A DNA stretch of 12,317 nt from CAYWGR01 sp964458015 (GTDB lineage: Bacteria > Planctomycetota > Planctomycetia > Pirellulales > Thermoguttaceae). The translations under genes were made by a program, and so were the position numbers. Under the pieces are notes generated by a model. The model was not told the DNA's origin. It saw nothing but the letters and a program-made list of their open reading frames with translations, and did no database searches. Position 1 is the first letter of the stretch, and each line of letters begins with the position of its first letter. Shown piece after piece: positions 1 to 7,997 of this stretch. Location of the stretch: contig CAYWGR010000170.1 in the NCBI GenBank assembly GCA_964458015.1, positions 1-12,317 on the forward strand. The letters are read 5' to 3'.

Positions 1-1404
1 GGAGAAGTCTTTCGGGAATGCCTTGGCGGCGCTGTTGTATTCCTTCAGCGCATCATCCACGTTTCCTGAAGCCAACAGCGATTCGGTGATGCCAGCCCGA
101 GCCGGCGCATTAAACGGATCGACGTTCAACGCGCGGCGATAGGCTTCCAACTGGAGGTCGCGGTTGCCGACCTGACCGTAACACTGCCCGATCCACACAT
201 CGACTTGTTTCAACAAATTAGGCCACAATGTCAACATGCCGCGCACACGCTCGAATCCCTGGCGGGCGGCGAACCAATGCCCCTGCACGAACTCGATCCG
301 CGCAGTGAGATAATCGATCAATTGTTTGGGATAATCGGTCGCTCGCAACTCTTCCACGATGGCCTCGGCGTCTTTCAGCCGATTCACATCGATCAACAAA
401 TTCGCCTTGCTCCAAAGAAGCTGGGGACTGCGCTCCGTCGCATTCAATCCGTCTTGCAGGGCCGTAATGGCTTTGTCACGATTCCCCGCCCTTAGCTCGA
501 TGTCGGCCAAAGTGGTGTACATCGTGATATTCTCGGGATACAACTTGATGCCGCGTTGCGCATACTCGCGGGCCTTCCCGAAATCGTCTTTGCCCAGATA
601 ACATTGCGCCGTTAGCCATAGAGCGTCTCGATTATTGGGAGATATCGACAGCGCCTTCAATGCCTCTTTCATCGCCTTGTCATCGGCGTCGATGCTCTTA
701 AGATAGCTGCCGTACAGAAAATGGGCTTGCGCCGATTTCGGATTGCTCTGGACCAGTTTCTCCATCCAATCGTCGGCTTCCTTGGGACGCGAGGAATGAT
801 AGCGCAAAACTCCTGCCAAGCGAGGGTAAACTTCTACGCGCGTCGGCGAAAATTCAATCGCTTTTTTGAAATCCTCGACTGCCTTGTCATATTCGCCCGT
901 TTCCGCGTAACATCGCCCCAGCAATTCCCACAGTTCCGCGTCATCGGGCGATTGTTTCAACAGAAACTCTTGCAAGTGGTCCTTGGCATCCTGGTAGCGG
1001 CGAATCATCAACGCCATCTCGACCAAACGGCGACGCGATTTCTGCCGCTCGGGATCCAGACGCAATACTCTTTCCAATGTACCGAACGCCATGCTGAACA
1101 TCCGGTTGTCTTGCGCTCGGTCGGCCAACAACATCCCCAGCCGCTCCAGGTTGTCCACATCTTCCGGAATAAGCCGCGCATACCAGCCGAGGTTCTTGAT
1201 TTCTTCAAGATAGGCTTTTTGCTCCTGGATCGGTTTCTTATCCTTCCCGGCCTCTTCCGCACGTTCATGAGCGCGATCGGCCGCATCCAGAAATACATAA
1301 GCGTTCCGGCGGATCTGATAGCCGTGCAGAAAATGCACTCCGACGCAGGATACGACCACAACGATCACCAGGATTATTGCCAACCTTACGTTGAGCGTTC
1401 TCAC
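1..1404 (-). CDS. Membrane-anchored tetratricopeptide-repeat protein (3' end beyond window)
   Basis: I translated this frame by hand: 468 codons without a stop, running off the left edge, so the C-terminus is missing. Residues about 7-28 form one hydrophobic helix rich in Ile and Val right after a short basic N-terminus (VRTLNVR), fitting a signal anchor. From about residue 85 onward there are helix-turn-helix TPR units, e.g. around 155-187 (ELWELLGRCYAETGEYDKA), 225-256, 260-290, 294-325 and 400-432, with the usual spaced small and aromatic residues and Pro at unit ends. Such repeats are protein-protein interaction scaffolds, here probably on the outer side of the inner membrane. No catalytic domain is visible in the part present. 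The GTG start is chosen because GAGGAG lies 6 nt upstream, and both nearby ATGs (ending at 1418 and 1427) hit a stop within a few codons. VanZ lies 62 bp upstream. Function beyond scaffold is unknown; similar large TPR proteins are frequent in planctomycetes. Confidence 0.85.
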   Translation of the reverse strand, partial: MRTLNVRLAIILVIVVVVSCVGVHFLHGYQIRRNAYVFLDAADRAHERAEEAGKDKKPIQEQKAYLEEIKNLGWYARLIPEDVDNLERLGMLLADRAQDNRMFSMAFGTLERVLRLDPERQKSRRRLVEMALMIRRYQDAKDHLQEFLLKQSPDDAELWELLGRCYAETGEYDKAVEDFKKAIEFSPTRVEVYPRLAGVLRYHSSRPKEADDWMEKLVQSNPKSAQAHFLYGSYLKSIDADDKAMKEALKALSISPNNRDALWLTAQCYLGKDDFGKAREYAQRGIKLYPENITMYTTLADIELRAGNRDKAITALQDGLNATERSPQLLWSKANLLIDVNRLKDAEAIVEELRATDYPKQLIDYLTARIEFVQGHWFAARQGFERVRGMLTLWPNLLKQVDVWIGQCYGQVGNRDLQLEAYRRALNVDPFNAPARAGITESLLASGNVDDALKEYNSAAKAFPKDFS

Positions 1405-1410
1405 TTGCAA

Positions 1411-1416
1411 CTCCTC
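1411..1416 (-). promoter_or_regulatory. Shine-Dalgarno site GAGGAG deciding the GTG start of the TPR gene
   Basis: On the minus strand GAGGAG is followed by TTGCAA and then GTG at 1404-1402. The 6-nt spacer is ideal. The neighbouring ATG codons in another frame lead directly to TGA, so this site fixes the GTG start. Confidence 0.7.
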
Positions 1417-1466
1417 ATGGCAGCCATATTATTCCGGAAAGAATAAACCATCAACGATATCGCGAA

Positions 1467-1949
1467 TCATCTCCACCAAGTCTCATCACGAATGGGCGGA
1501 CGCGACATCACGTTGCGCACTACTTCCCACTCATCGGACGCCCTGGGGCCGCCGGTATTCCGCGGTCTCATCCGCTTCCCCGAACATTTTCCCATGGCAA
1601 ACGCACTTGTCCAACAGATCGCTACGCCAAGTGCGATCCCTCCGATGTCCTGAAACCAATCGCCCCATTCCGCCTGGCGCGGCGGCAAGCAACTCTGTAA
1701 TACTTCCGTTACGCCGGCATATAGAACCAAAAACAAAGCTAGGCTCCACCGTGGGATTGGCCAGCGTACAATAAGTGCAAGCACCGTTAGCCCCCAAAAG
1801 CTCACGAGATGAGCCACGGGAATGATCATACGAAATAAACCGGATGAATTGTCGCGCATGCCGGCCAGACGCATGGGATCCGCTACCAAAAGCAACACCG
1901 TTAATAAAACGAGATAGATAAAAAAGACTACCCGCACGAATCCTTGCAT
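1467..1949 (-). CDS. VanZ-like family small membrane protein
   Basis: 160 aa with four hydrophobic segments at about residues 5-23, 42-62, 67-86 and 100-118, then a hydrophilic Arg-rich tail. The family pattern is clear: H47 in segment 2, E82 and Q85 at the end of segment 3, then R91, D97, D101 and the Gly-rich start of segment 4 (IGGIALGV). VanZ-like proteins are inner-membrane proteins named after the teicoplanin-resistance accessory protein; most members have no known reaction and many sit near cell-envelope or polysaccharide genes. The frame stays open to a GTG ending at 2186, but those extra 79 codons read as Arg/Ser/Trp-rich noise without hydrophobic pattern, whereas the ATG at 1949 opens directly into the first membrane helix, so I start there. 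The ribosome site is weak (GACGGA, 7-8 nt upstream). Same strand as the TPR gene downstream, probably one operon. Resistance to glycopeptides should not be assumed. Confidence 0.75.
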   Translation of the reverse strand: MQGFVRVVFFIYLVLLTVLLLVADPMRLAGMRDNSSGLFRMIIPVAHLVSFWGLTVLALIVRWPIPRWSLALFLVLYAGVTEVLQSCLPPRQAEWGDWFQDIGGIALGVAICWTSAFAMGKCSGKRMRPRNTGGPRASDEWEVVRNVMSRPPIRDETWWR

Positions 1950-2185
1950 AAGATATTCCGTCTCACGTGGTTCATTGCTCAAGGGAAAAGTCGTAACCTC
2001 CGCTTCGCAGTCTTTCCATTCAGACGATCTATTAATGCGATATCTCCCAAGGAAAGATAATTTGGAAGGCGGCGTGCAATCGAACCAGCATTCAACGCCC
2101 CTCGAAACGATCGAGGTCGGCCACTGCCGAACACTCCATCGATAGCGTTGGATCGGAAATCCCGACTTGCCGAGTAATGATGACA
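1950..2185. other. Intergenic stretch upstream of VanZ, no gene seen
   Basis: Both an upstream extension of the VanZ frame and a second short frame are open here, but neither has protein-like composition. It should contain the promoter of the VanZ-TPR pair; I could not pick a convincing -35/-10 pair. AT-rich sequence around 2030-2070 is the likeliest place. Confidence 0.4.
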
Positions 2186-2229
2186 CAACCCCCGAACTTA
2201 TTGTATTCTAATCAAAGATTCGGGGGTTG
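2186..2229. terminator. 11-bp perfect inverted repeat between mntH-like gene and VanZ (possible terminator or operator)
   Basis: CAACCCCCGAA at 2186-2196 pairs perfectly with TTCGGGGGTTG at 2219-2229 across a 22-nt AT-rich loop. It lies 33 bp past the stop of the NRAMP gene and ahead of VanZ, where a terminator is expected. No T-run follows on the minus strand, and the long loop is unusual for an intrinsic terminator, so an operator or a small dispersed palindrome are alternatives. Confidence 0.35.
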
Positions 2230-2261
2230 CAAGCGATCCCCACCCCAACACAAGGGGGGCT

Positions 2262-4172
2262 TTAGCCTTTGACCGTGACCACCGGAATGTTTAGCCCGTG
2301 CCGAACTCCCGCGATGGTCTCGCCATAGAGCAAATCCAACAGACCGCGGTGGCCATGTCCGCCTAAAACCATCAGATCGACACCCACCTTGTGCGCTATA
2401 TCCACAATCTCACTGGGCGGGTGTCCATAGCCCAATATCGTTTCCACGCTGGGTACGCCCTGACCTTGTAATTCACCCCGTAAACGAGCGGCCAAGGCAT
2501 CAAGGTAGGCTGCGTCTTCGCGGCTTTCCTGGTCGCCGGTTTGAGGACCGTACCAAGTGCCTCCCACGCCATCTACCACGTGAATCAGCACCAATTCCGC
2601 CCGATGGGTCGTTGCCAAGGCAATTGCTTCGGCAAGCATGGCCTTGTCGCTGGGCAAAACATCCAAGGCGACGCCAATTTTTCGGAACCGCCGCTGGGAC
2701 TGCATGGCCAAGTCGGCCACCTCATCGGCCGAGAGAGCCAACGCCTTCCGGACCGGTTTTTCCCGTCGAAAAACCATCCACAGCAGTAAAACCGTAAGCC
2801 CTAATGCCGTCGGTACGCATACCGCACTGACCAACCAGCCCCAGGAGCCCGCCGCCACGATCCAACCCCCGATCTGCTCGACAACCAGTTTCCCATTAAG
2901 GAACGCAATGACGGCCGTCACGAGCCATGCCAATCCCTGCACCCATTGGGGATTCACAAACGGCCCCATCTTCTGCCGACTGCTGGTAAAACGCACCAAT
3001 GGCACCACGGCAAACGACAATTGCAGGCTTAAAATCACTTGGCTTAAAATCAGCAGTTGGTAAACGCCCACCGTTTGGTCTTCGGCAATCAAAATCACCG
3101 TCACGGCGGGTGCAATGGCCAAAACGCGCGTGACTAGCCTGCGCAACCAAGGACGAATCCGAAACCGCAAAAATCCTTCCATCGTGATCTGGCCGGCCAG
3201 CGTACCCGTGATGGTCGAACTTTGGCCCGCGCAAAGCAAAGCTAGGGCAAACGCAAAAGGAGCCAGCCAGGTGCCCAACACGCTGTCGAGCATGGCGTGC
3301 GCGTCTTCGATCCGTTCGACCCGAATGCCTTGCGCCCAAAAAGTCGAGGCCGCCACGATCAAAATCGCTGCATTGACCAGAAACGCGCCATTCATGGCCA
3401 CGGCCGAGTCGATAAAATTGTAACGGCATGCCTGGGCAACCGCCTCGCGGCTTCGCGTGACATCGCGGCTTTGAACCAGTGCCGAATGCAGATAAAGATT
3501 ATGCGGCATCACGGTAGCGCCCAAAATGCCGATAGCGATATACAATTCTTGGCCATTCAGCATGTGAGGCACAAATCCTTTGGCAATCTCCGCCGGCGAA
3601 GGCTGGCACAGAAAGATCTCGACCAAAAAACACGTCCCAATTGTTACAACAAGCACCAAAATGAACGCTTCCAGTTTCCGAATCCCGAAATGCTGAATGA
3701 TCAACAACAGCAGCACATCGAAGCCGGTGATCAACACGCCGTAGATCAAGGGCAATCCGAATAGCAGATTCATCCCGATGGCCGACCCTAAAACTTCGGC
3801 CAGATCGCAGGCGGCAATGGCGATTTCGCACAACCCAAACAAGATGTAATTGATGCCCCGCGGATAATCGTCATGGCAAGCTTGGGCCAGGTCGCGGCCG
3901 GTCACAAGTCCCAGCCGAGCGCTGAGCGTTTGCAGCAGCACCGCCATGAGGTTGCTCATCAAGAGCACCCATATCAATCGGTAGCCGAACTGAGAACCGC
4001 CCTGAATGTCGGTCGCCCAATTGCCCGGGTCCATATAGCCGACCGACACCAGATAGGCCGGCCCCGCAAAGGCAAACATCCGCCGCCACCAACGACTTGT
4101 GGGAATCGTCACCGTCCGATGGACTTCGTCCAGCGAGCGATGATTTTCCGAATCGTGGAAAGGCATTGCCAT
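2262..4172 (-). CDS. NRAMP-family divalent metal transporter fused to a C-terminal UspA domain
   Basis: 636 aa. Residues about 30-470 form an eleven-helix NRAMP (MntH) transporter, which imports Mn2+ or Fe2+ with protons across the inner membrane. The broken helix 1 carries DPGN at residues 48-51 and helix 6 carries MPHN at 222-225 in the typical context TVMPHNLYLHSALVQSR; D48, N51 and M222 are the known metal ligands of the family. Residues about 495-636 form a universal-stress-protein fold (IGVALD start; LILIHVVD-like strand; final GGHGHRG loop and IPVVTVKG end). E. coli MntH is about 412 aa, so the extra length is the Usp domain. The nucleotide loop is G604-x2-G607-x9-G617, but the next residue is Glu618 where ATP-binding Usp proteins have Ser/Thr. 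The frame is open to a TTG ending at 4250, but a TATAAT box lies inside that extension, so the ATG at 4172 with GGGGGA upstream is the start. Confidence 0.93.
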   Translation of the reverse strand: MAMPFHDSENHRSLDEVHRTVTIPTSRWWRRMFAFAGPAYLVSVGYMDPGNWATDIQGGSQFGYRLIWVLLMSNLMAVLLQTLSARLGLVTGRDLAQACHDDYPRGINYILFGLCEIAIAACDLAEVLGSAIGMNLLFGLPLIYGVLITGFDVLLLLIIQHFGIRKLEAFILVLVVTIGTCFLVEIFLCQPSPAEIAKGFVPHMLNGQELYIAIGILGATVMPHNLYLHSALVQSRDVTRSREAVAQACRYNFIDSAVAMNGAFLVNAAILIVAASTFWAQGIRVERIEDAHAMLDSVLGTWLAPFAFALALLCAGQSSTITGTLAGQITMEGFLRFRIRPWLRRLVTRVLAIAPAVTVILIAEDQTVGVYQLLILSQVILSLQLSFAVVPLVRFTSSRQKMGPFVNPQWVQGLAWLVTAVIAFLNGKLVVEQIGGWIVAAGSWGWLVSAVCVPTALGLTVLLLWMVFRREKPVRKALALSADEVADLAMQSQRRFRKIGVALDVLPSDKAMLAEAIALATTHRAELVLIHVVDGVGGTWYGPQTGDQESREDAAYLDALAARLRGELQGQGVPSVETILGYGHPPSEIVDIAHKVGVDLMVLGGHGHRGLLDLLYGETIAGVRHGLNIPVVTVKG

Positions 4173-4214
4173 GAAAACATTTCCCCCAGGGCTGTCGATT
4201 TCCGACGCAGACGA

Positions 4215-4244
4215 ATTATAGGGATAGCCCCCCGCCACAGACAA
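4215..4244 (-). promoter_or_regulatory. Sigma70-like promoter of the NRAMP-UspA gene
   Basis: On the minus strand TTGTCT (4244-4239) and a perfect TATAAT (4220-4215) are separated by 18 bp. The expected transcription start is near 4208, giving a leader of roughly 35 nt before the ATG at 4172. This separates the gene from the RND operon upstream and argues against the longer TTG start. I see no clear MntR or Fur box next to it. Confidence 0.6.
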
Positions 4245-4296
4245 GTGCAATGATCAAAATTGTACGGCCAATCAACTGTAAAATATAGGAAAACTT

Positions 4297-4330
4297 GTAG
4301 GGCGGGTCGAGCGGAGCGATGGCACGCCAT
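4297..4330. repeat. Fragment resembling a GTAGGGCGGGTCGAGC-type dispersed repeat
   Basis: The stretch GTAGGGCGGGTCGAGC followed by GGAGCGATGGCACGCC resembles the widespread short intergenic repeat with a partly self-complementary TCGAGCGNAGCGA centre. It sits between the RND stop (4394) and the NRAMP promoter. Only one copy is seen in this window, so the call rests on general resemblance. Confidence 0.35.
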
Positions 4331-4393
4331 TTTGCGAGGAATTCAACTATACGGCCGATTCGCACCCGATTGCTTCTCGGCATCGCTGGGTTT

Positions 4394-7300
4394 TTACGGC
4401 GATTTCTCGTCCTGCATCGTGACAGGTTGATCTTTTTTCGAACCGCCGCTTCCCGCAAACCGCATAATGATCGAGTAGAAGACCGGCGTGAAGATTAAGC
4501 CGAAAAAGGTTACGCCGAGCATTCCACTGAACACGGCCACCCCCAACGGAACTCGCATCTCCGCTCCCGCGCCTTTGGCAACCGCTAAGGGCACCACTCC
4601 GAGAATGAAAGCAAATGCAGTCATCAGGATTGGCCGCAGCCGGGTACGCGATGCCTCGACCACGGCTTCCACACGGCTCATGCCGGAGTCTTCCAACTGT
4701 TTTGAAAATTCCACGACCAGAATTGCATTTTTGGCGGCCAAGCCGATCAGCACGACAAATCCGATCTGTGCAAAGATATTGTTGTCGAGACTTGTCATCC
4801 ATAAGCCGATCAACGCCGAAAGCAGGCACATCGGCACGATCAGCAGAATCGCCATCGGCAGCGTCCAGCTTTCATACTGCGCGGCGAGGACCATGAACAC
4901 AAACAATACGGCAAGCGGGAAAACCAGCTTCGATAGCAAGTCCTTCTCCGCCAGCAGTTCCTGAAAACTCAATTCCGTCCATGCGTAACCCATCGTGGAT
5001 GGAAGCTGCTCTTCGGCAACGCGGTCCAAGATTTCGATCCCCTGGCGCGAACTTGTATCGGGCGCTAGGATGCCGGTGATTTCCGCGGAAGGGTAAAGAT
5101 TATAATGATTGACGATGGCGGGCCCCGAAGTGTTTTTAACATGGATCAAGGTGGCCAGCGGTACACGGTCGCCCAAAGCATTGCGCACTTCCAGGCGTCC
5201 GATATCCTCGACGTGCATGCGATACTTCGGGTCGGCCTGGATGTTGACTTGCCAGTTCCGATTTTGAAAAGTGAAGTCGTTCACATAGTACGATCCAAGA
5301 TAGGTCTGTAGCGTATTGTTGACATCGTCGAGCGAGACGGACTGCGCCTTGGCCTTGTCGCGGTCGATCTCGACATAGATCTGGGGTTGTGTAACGCTGA
5401 AGGTCGTGAACAGCGCGGCAATGCCCGGCTGTTGCTGACCGGAATCGGCGGTTGCTTGAACGGCCCCCTGGAGAGCGCGTAACCCTGCATCGCGCTTGTC
5501 CTGAATCTGAAGTTTGATGCCGCCGGTAGATCCAAGACCATCGACAGGCGGAGCCCCGAAAACGCCGATCGTGGCTTCCATGTGTGCATTGTACTTTTTC
5601 TGTAACTCGGCGGCGACTCGCACGGCATGCAACTCCTTATGCTCTTTTCGCTCTTCGAAGGGGCTCAGAATGACGAACATGCCGCCCACGTTGCTGATAT
5701 TCGTGCCTAATAGAGTGGAATAGCCCGGCACCGCGATTACGTGCGCCACGCCCTCGGTTTCCAGTGTGATCTTGCTGAGCTGGTTCACCAGACGATCCGT
5801 GCGTTCCAAACTGGCGCCGTCGGGAAGTTGCACGTTGACGACTAAATATCCTTTGTCTTGTTCAGGTATAAAGCCCTTGGGCACAATCTTGAATCCCAGG
5901 GCCGTCATCGCTAGCAACCCGCCGTAGACAATCAGCAGGATAAACGACACGCGGAGTAAGCCGCGGACCAGGAATCCATAGCCGCCCGAGAGCCGGTCGA
6001 AAACCCAATTGAAACCGCTCAGGAACCGGTTGAGTACGTTATTAAGTGTCGGCGCAATGATCCAGCCGACAACGCTTCCAACGCCGAGCAATATCAACCG
6101 AACGCTCCATATCGCGACGACCGACGAAGCAGTTCCTTCCGTCGCCTCGGCGCTGTGCCCATTGCCCGGCGAAGACAGGCCGAACATTGCCATCATGATG
6201 GGCTCCGCAAACCAATAAACGATATAGCCGACTAAAAGAGCGAAACCCCAACGCGGCAGCGCCTCGCGATGGCTCTCCTGGCCGTGTACATGCGGCTTGA
6301 TCAAAGTCACCGCTCGTGCCGGAGCCATCGTCATGGCATTGATGGCCGAGATGATCGTCGATGCGGCGATGGTCAGGGCAAACTGCCGATAGAACTGCCC
6401 CGTGATGCCGGCCAGAAAGGCTGTCGGGATGAAAACCGAGCTAAGCACCAGTGTAATGGCGATCACCGGGCCGGTGATCTCATCCATCGCCTTAATGGTC
6501 GCTTCGCGCGGCGGAAGACCTTTGGCCATCCATCGCTCGATGTTTTCCACGACTACGATGGCATCGTCCACCACGATGCCGATCGCCAATACCAGCCCGA
6601 AAAGCGGGAGATTATTCAGCGAAAAGCCCAGCAGAGCCATGACCGCGAACGTGCCGATAAGCGACACCGGCACATCGATCATGGGCATGAGCGTCGCTCG
6701 CCAGTCTTGCAGGAAGATGAGTACGACAATAAATACCAGTACAAACGCCTCGAACAGCGTCTTGTAGACTTCGTGGACCGATTCGTCGATAAAAACCGTG
6801 GTATCGTAAACGATCTTGTAATCCACCCCCTGGGGAAACTTCGCCTTCAGCTCCTTCATCTTCGCCTTGATCTCGTCGGCCGTTGTCAAGGCGTTCGAGC
6901 CTGGCAACTGGAACACCGCCAACGTGACCGACGGACTGCCGTCGAGGTAGCTGTTCACATCGTAATTCCTGGCGCCAAGTTCGGTGCCTTTCTCGATAAT
7001 TCGCCCGTGCTCGTCTCGCTGAACTTTACGCACGACATCCCGCAGCTTAACGACTTCGCCCTTCGAACCCGTCTTGACGATAATGTTGTCGAATTGCTGT
7101 TCGCTGCTGAGCCGGCCTTGAGTCTTGATGACGAGTTGAAACGGCACGCCGGCGCCCGCCGAGACCGGCGGTTGTCCGAGACGTCCCGCGGCAACTTGCA
7201 CGTTCTGCTCGCGGATAGCATTGATTACGTCCGTGGACGTCATGCCGAGCGAGGCGAGTTTCTGCGGATCCAGCCAAATGCGCATGCTGTAGTCGCGCGG

Positions 7301-7855
7301 TCCGAGAAACGCTACGTCGCCCACCCCCTTAACGCGAGCCAGATCGTCTTTCACGCTAAGCGAAGCGTAGTTGCTCAGATAAAGCTGGTCGTAGTAGTAG
7401 CTGCCGTCCGGCTTCTTATCGGAAACCAGATTAACGCATAGCAGGATGCTAGGCGATTTTTTCTTCGTCGTTACGCCAATTCTCTTCACGTCTTCGGGCA
7501 GTTTTGCCTCAGCCACGGATACGCGGTTCTGCACGAGCACCTGGGCCATGTCCAGGTCGGTCCCTAACTCGAAAGTCACATCCAGAAACATCTGGCCGTC
7601 ATTGGTGCAGCGCGATGCCATGTACAACATGCGCTCGACGCCGTTGACCTCCTGCTCAATCGGAGTGGCTACGGTGGTAGCCACGGTTTCCGCATCGGCT
7701 CCCGGATAAACCGCCGAGACCTGGATCGTGGGCGGGGCAACCTCCGGATACTGCGCAATAGGCAGGCGCGTCAACGCCACCAAGCCGACGATGACGATGA
7801 CCAGCGACAGCACCGTGGCGAAAATCGGCCGATCAACGAAGAAACGAGCGAACAT
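4394..7855 (-). CDS. HAE1-family RND efflux pump, inner-membrane subunit (AcrB/MexB type)
   Basis: 1153 aa. The start is classic for the family (MFARFFVDRPIFATVLSLV) and the whole AcrB layout follows: first periplasmic loop with EQEVNGVERMLYM, helices 2-6, second loop with FIPEQDKGYLVVNVQLPDG, and helices 8-12 ending in FTPVFYSIIMRF. Proton-relay residues are present: D430-D431 (IVVDDAIVVVENIE), K1042 (GLAAKNAILVVEF), R1072 and T1079. It should exchange protons for drugs or other hydrophobic compounds. AcrB has 1049 aa; much of the extra length is an insertion at about residues 520-608 between helices 6 and 7 with two more hydrophobic stretches (536-560, 579-608). The frame is open to a TTG ending at 7906, but the ATG at 7855 has AGGA 8 nt upstream and matches the family N-terminus. 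It follows its membrane-fusion partner by 142 bp; no outer-membrane TolC gene or regulator is in the window. Substrate unknown. Confidence 0.95.
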   Translation of the reverse strand: MFARFFVDRPIFATVLSLVIVIVGLVALTRLPIAQYPEVAPPTIQVSAVYPGADAETVATTVATPIEQEVNGVERMLYMASRCTNDGQMFLDVTFELGTDLDMAQVLVQNRVSVAEAKLPEDVKRIGVTTKKKSPSILLCVNLVSDKKPDGSYYYDQLYLSNYASLSVKDDLARVKGVGDVAFLGPRDYSMRIWLDPQKLASLGMTSTDVINAIREQNVQVAAGRLGQPPVSAGAGVPFQLVIKTQGRLSSEQQFDNIIVKTGSKGEVVKLRDVVRKVQRDEHGRIIEKGTELGARNYDVNSYLDGSPSVTLAVFQLPGSNALTTADEIKAKMKELKAKFPQGVDYKIVYDTTVFIDESVHEVYKTLFEAFVLVFIVVLIFLQDWRATLMPMIDVPVSLIGTFAVMALLGFSLNNLPLFGLVLAIGIVVDDAIVVVENIERWMAKGLPPREATIKAMDEITGPVIAITLVLSSVFIPTAFLAGITGQFYRQFALTIAASTIISAINAMTMAPARAVTLIKPHVHGQESHREALPRWGFALLVGYIVYWFAEPIMMAMFGLSSPGNGHSAEATEGTASSVVAIWSVRLILLGVGSVVGWIIAPTLNNVLNRFLSGFNWVFDRLSGGYGFLVRGLLRVSFILLIVYGGLLAMTALGFKIVPKGFIPEQDKGYLVVNVQLPDGASLERTDRLVNQLSKITLETEGVAHVIAVPGYSTLLGTNISNVGGMFVILSPFEERKEHKELHAVRVAAELQKKYNAHMEATIGVFGAPPVDGLGSTGGIKLQIQDKRDAGLRALQGAVQATADSGQQQPGIAALFTTFSVTQPQIYVEIDRDKAKAQSVSLDDVNNTLQTYLGSYYVNDFTFQNRNWQVNIQADPKYRMHVEDIGRLEVRNALGDRVPLATLIHVKNTSGPAIVNHYNLYPSAEITGILAPDTSSRQGIEILDRVAEEQLPSTMGYAWTELSFQELLAEKDLLSKLVFPLAVLFVFMVLAAQYESWTLPMAILLIVPMCLLSALIGLWMTSLDNNIFAQIGFVVLIGLAAKNAILVVEFSKQLEDSGMSRVEAVVEASRTRLRPILMTAFAFILGVVPLAVAKGAGAEMRVPLGVAVFSGMLGVTFFGLIFTPVFYSIIMRFAGSGGSKKDQPVTMQDEKSP

Positions 7856-7863
7856 AAATGAAT

Positions 7864-7867
7864 TCCT
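7864..7867 (-). promoter_or_regulatory. Shine-Dalgarno AGGA of the RND pump gene
   Basis: AGGA on the minus strand with 8 nt to the ATG at 7855. It decides the ATG start over the upstream in-frame TTG at 7906. Confidence 0.55.
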
Positions 7868-7921
7868 ATTGCGTCCTACATTGCTAATGAACTGTTCCGC
7901 GGCCAATTAGGCCAGCAAACT

Positions 7922-7936
7922 CGGCTGAAACAGCCG
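7922..7936. repeat. Small hairpin in the MFP-RND intergenic gap
   Basis: CGGCTG-AAA-CAGCCG, a perfect 6-bp stem with a 3-nt loop, in the 142-bp gap between the two efflux genes. A second palindrome, ACATT-GGC-AATGT, lies at 7957-7969. There is no T-run, so these may be mRNA-stability or partial attenuation elements rather than a full terminator. Confidence 0.35.
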
Positions 7937-7997
7937 TGTTTGCGGTTGAATCTTGAACATTGGCAATGTCGGTATTAATAACAGTTCGTAGATTGCT

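Noticed and set aside
721..1446. 241-codon plus-strand frame
   Set aside because: Antisense to the TPR gene, which translates cleanly on the minus strand with repeat structure; the plus-strand product has no family pattern.
1950..2186. N-terminal extension of the VanZ frame to a GTG
   Set aside because: 79 codons with no hydrophobic or domain pattern, ahead of a start that opens directly into the first membrane helix; it also overlaps the end of the inverted repeat at 2186.
6269..7441. 390-codon open frame on the plus strand
   Set aside because: It lies wholly antisense to the well-supported RND pump and reads as Arg/His/Asp-rich noise without a ribosome site; it is a shadow of the real gene.
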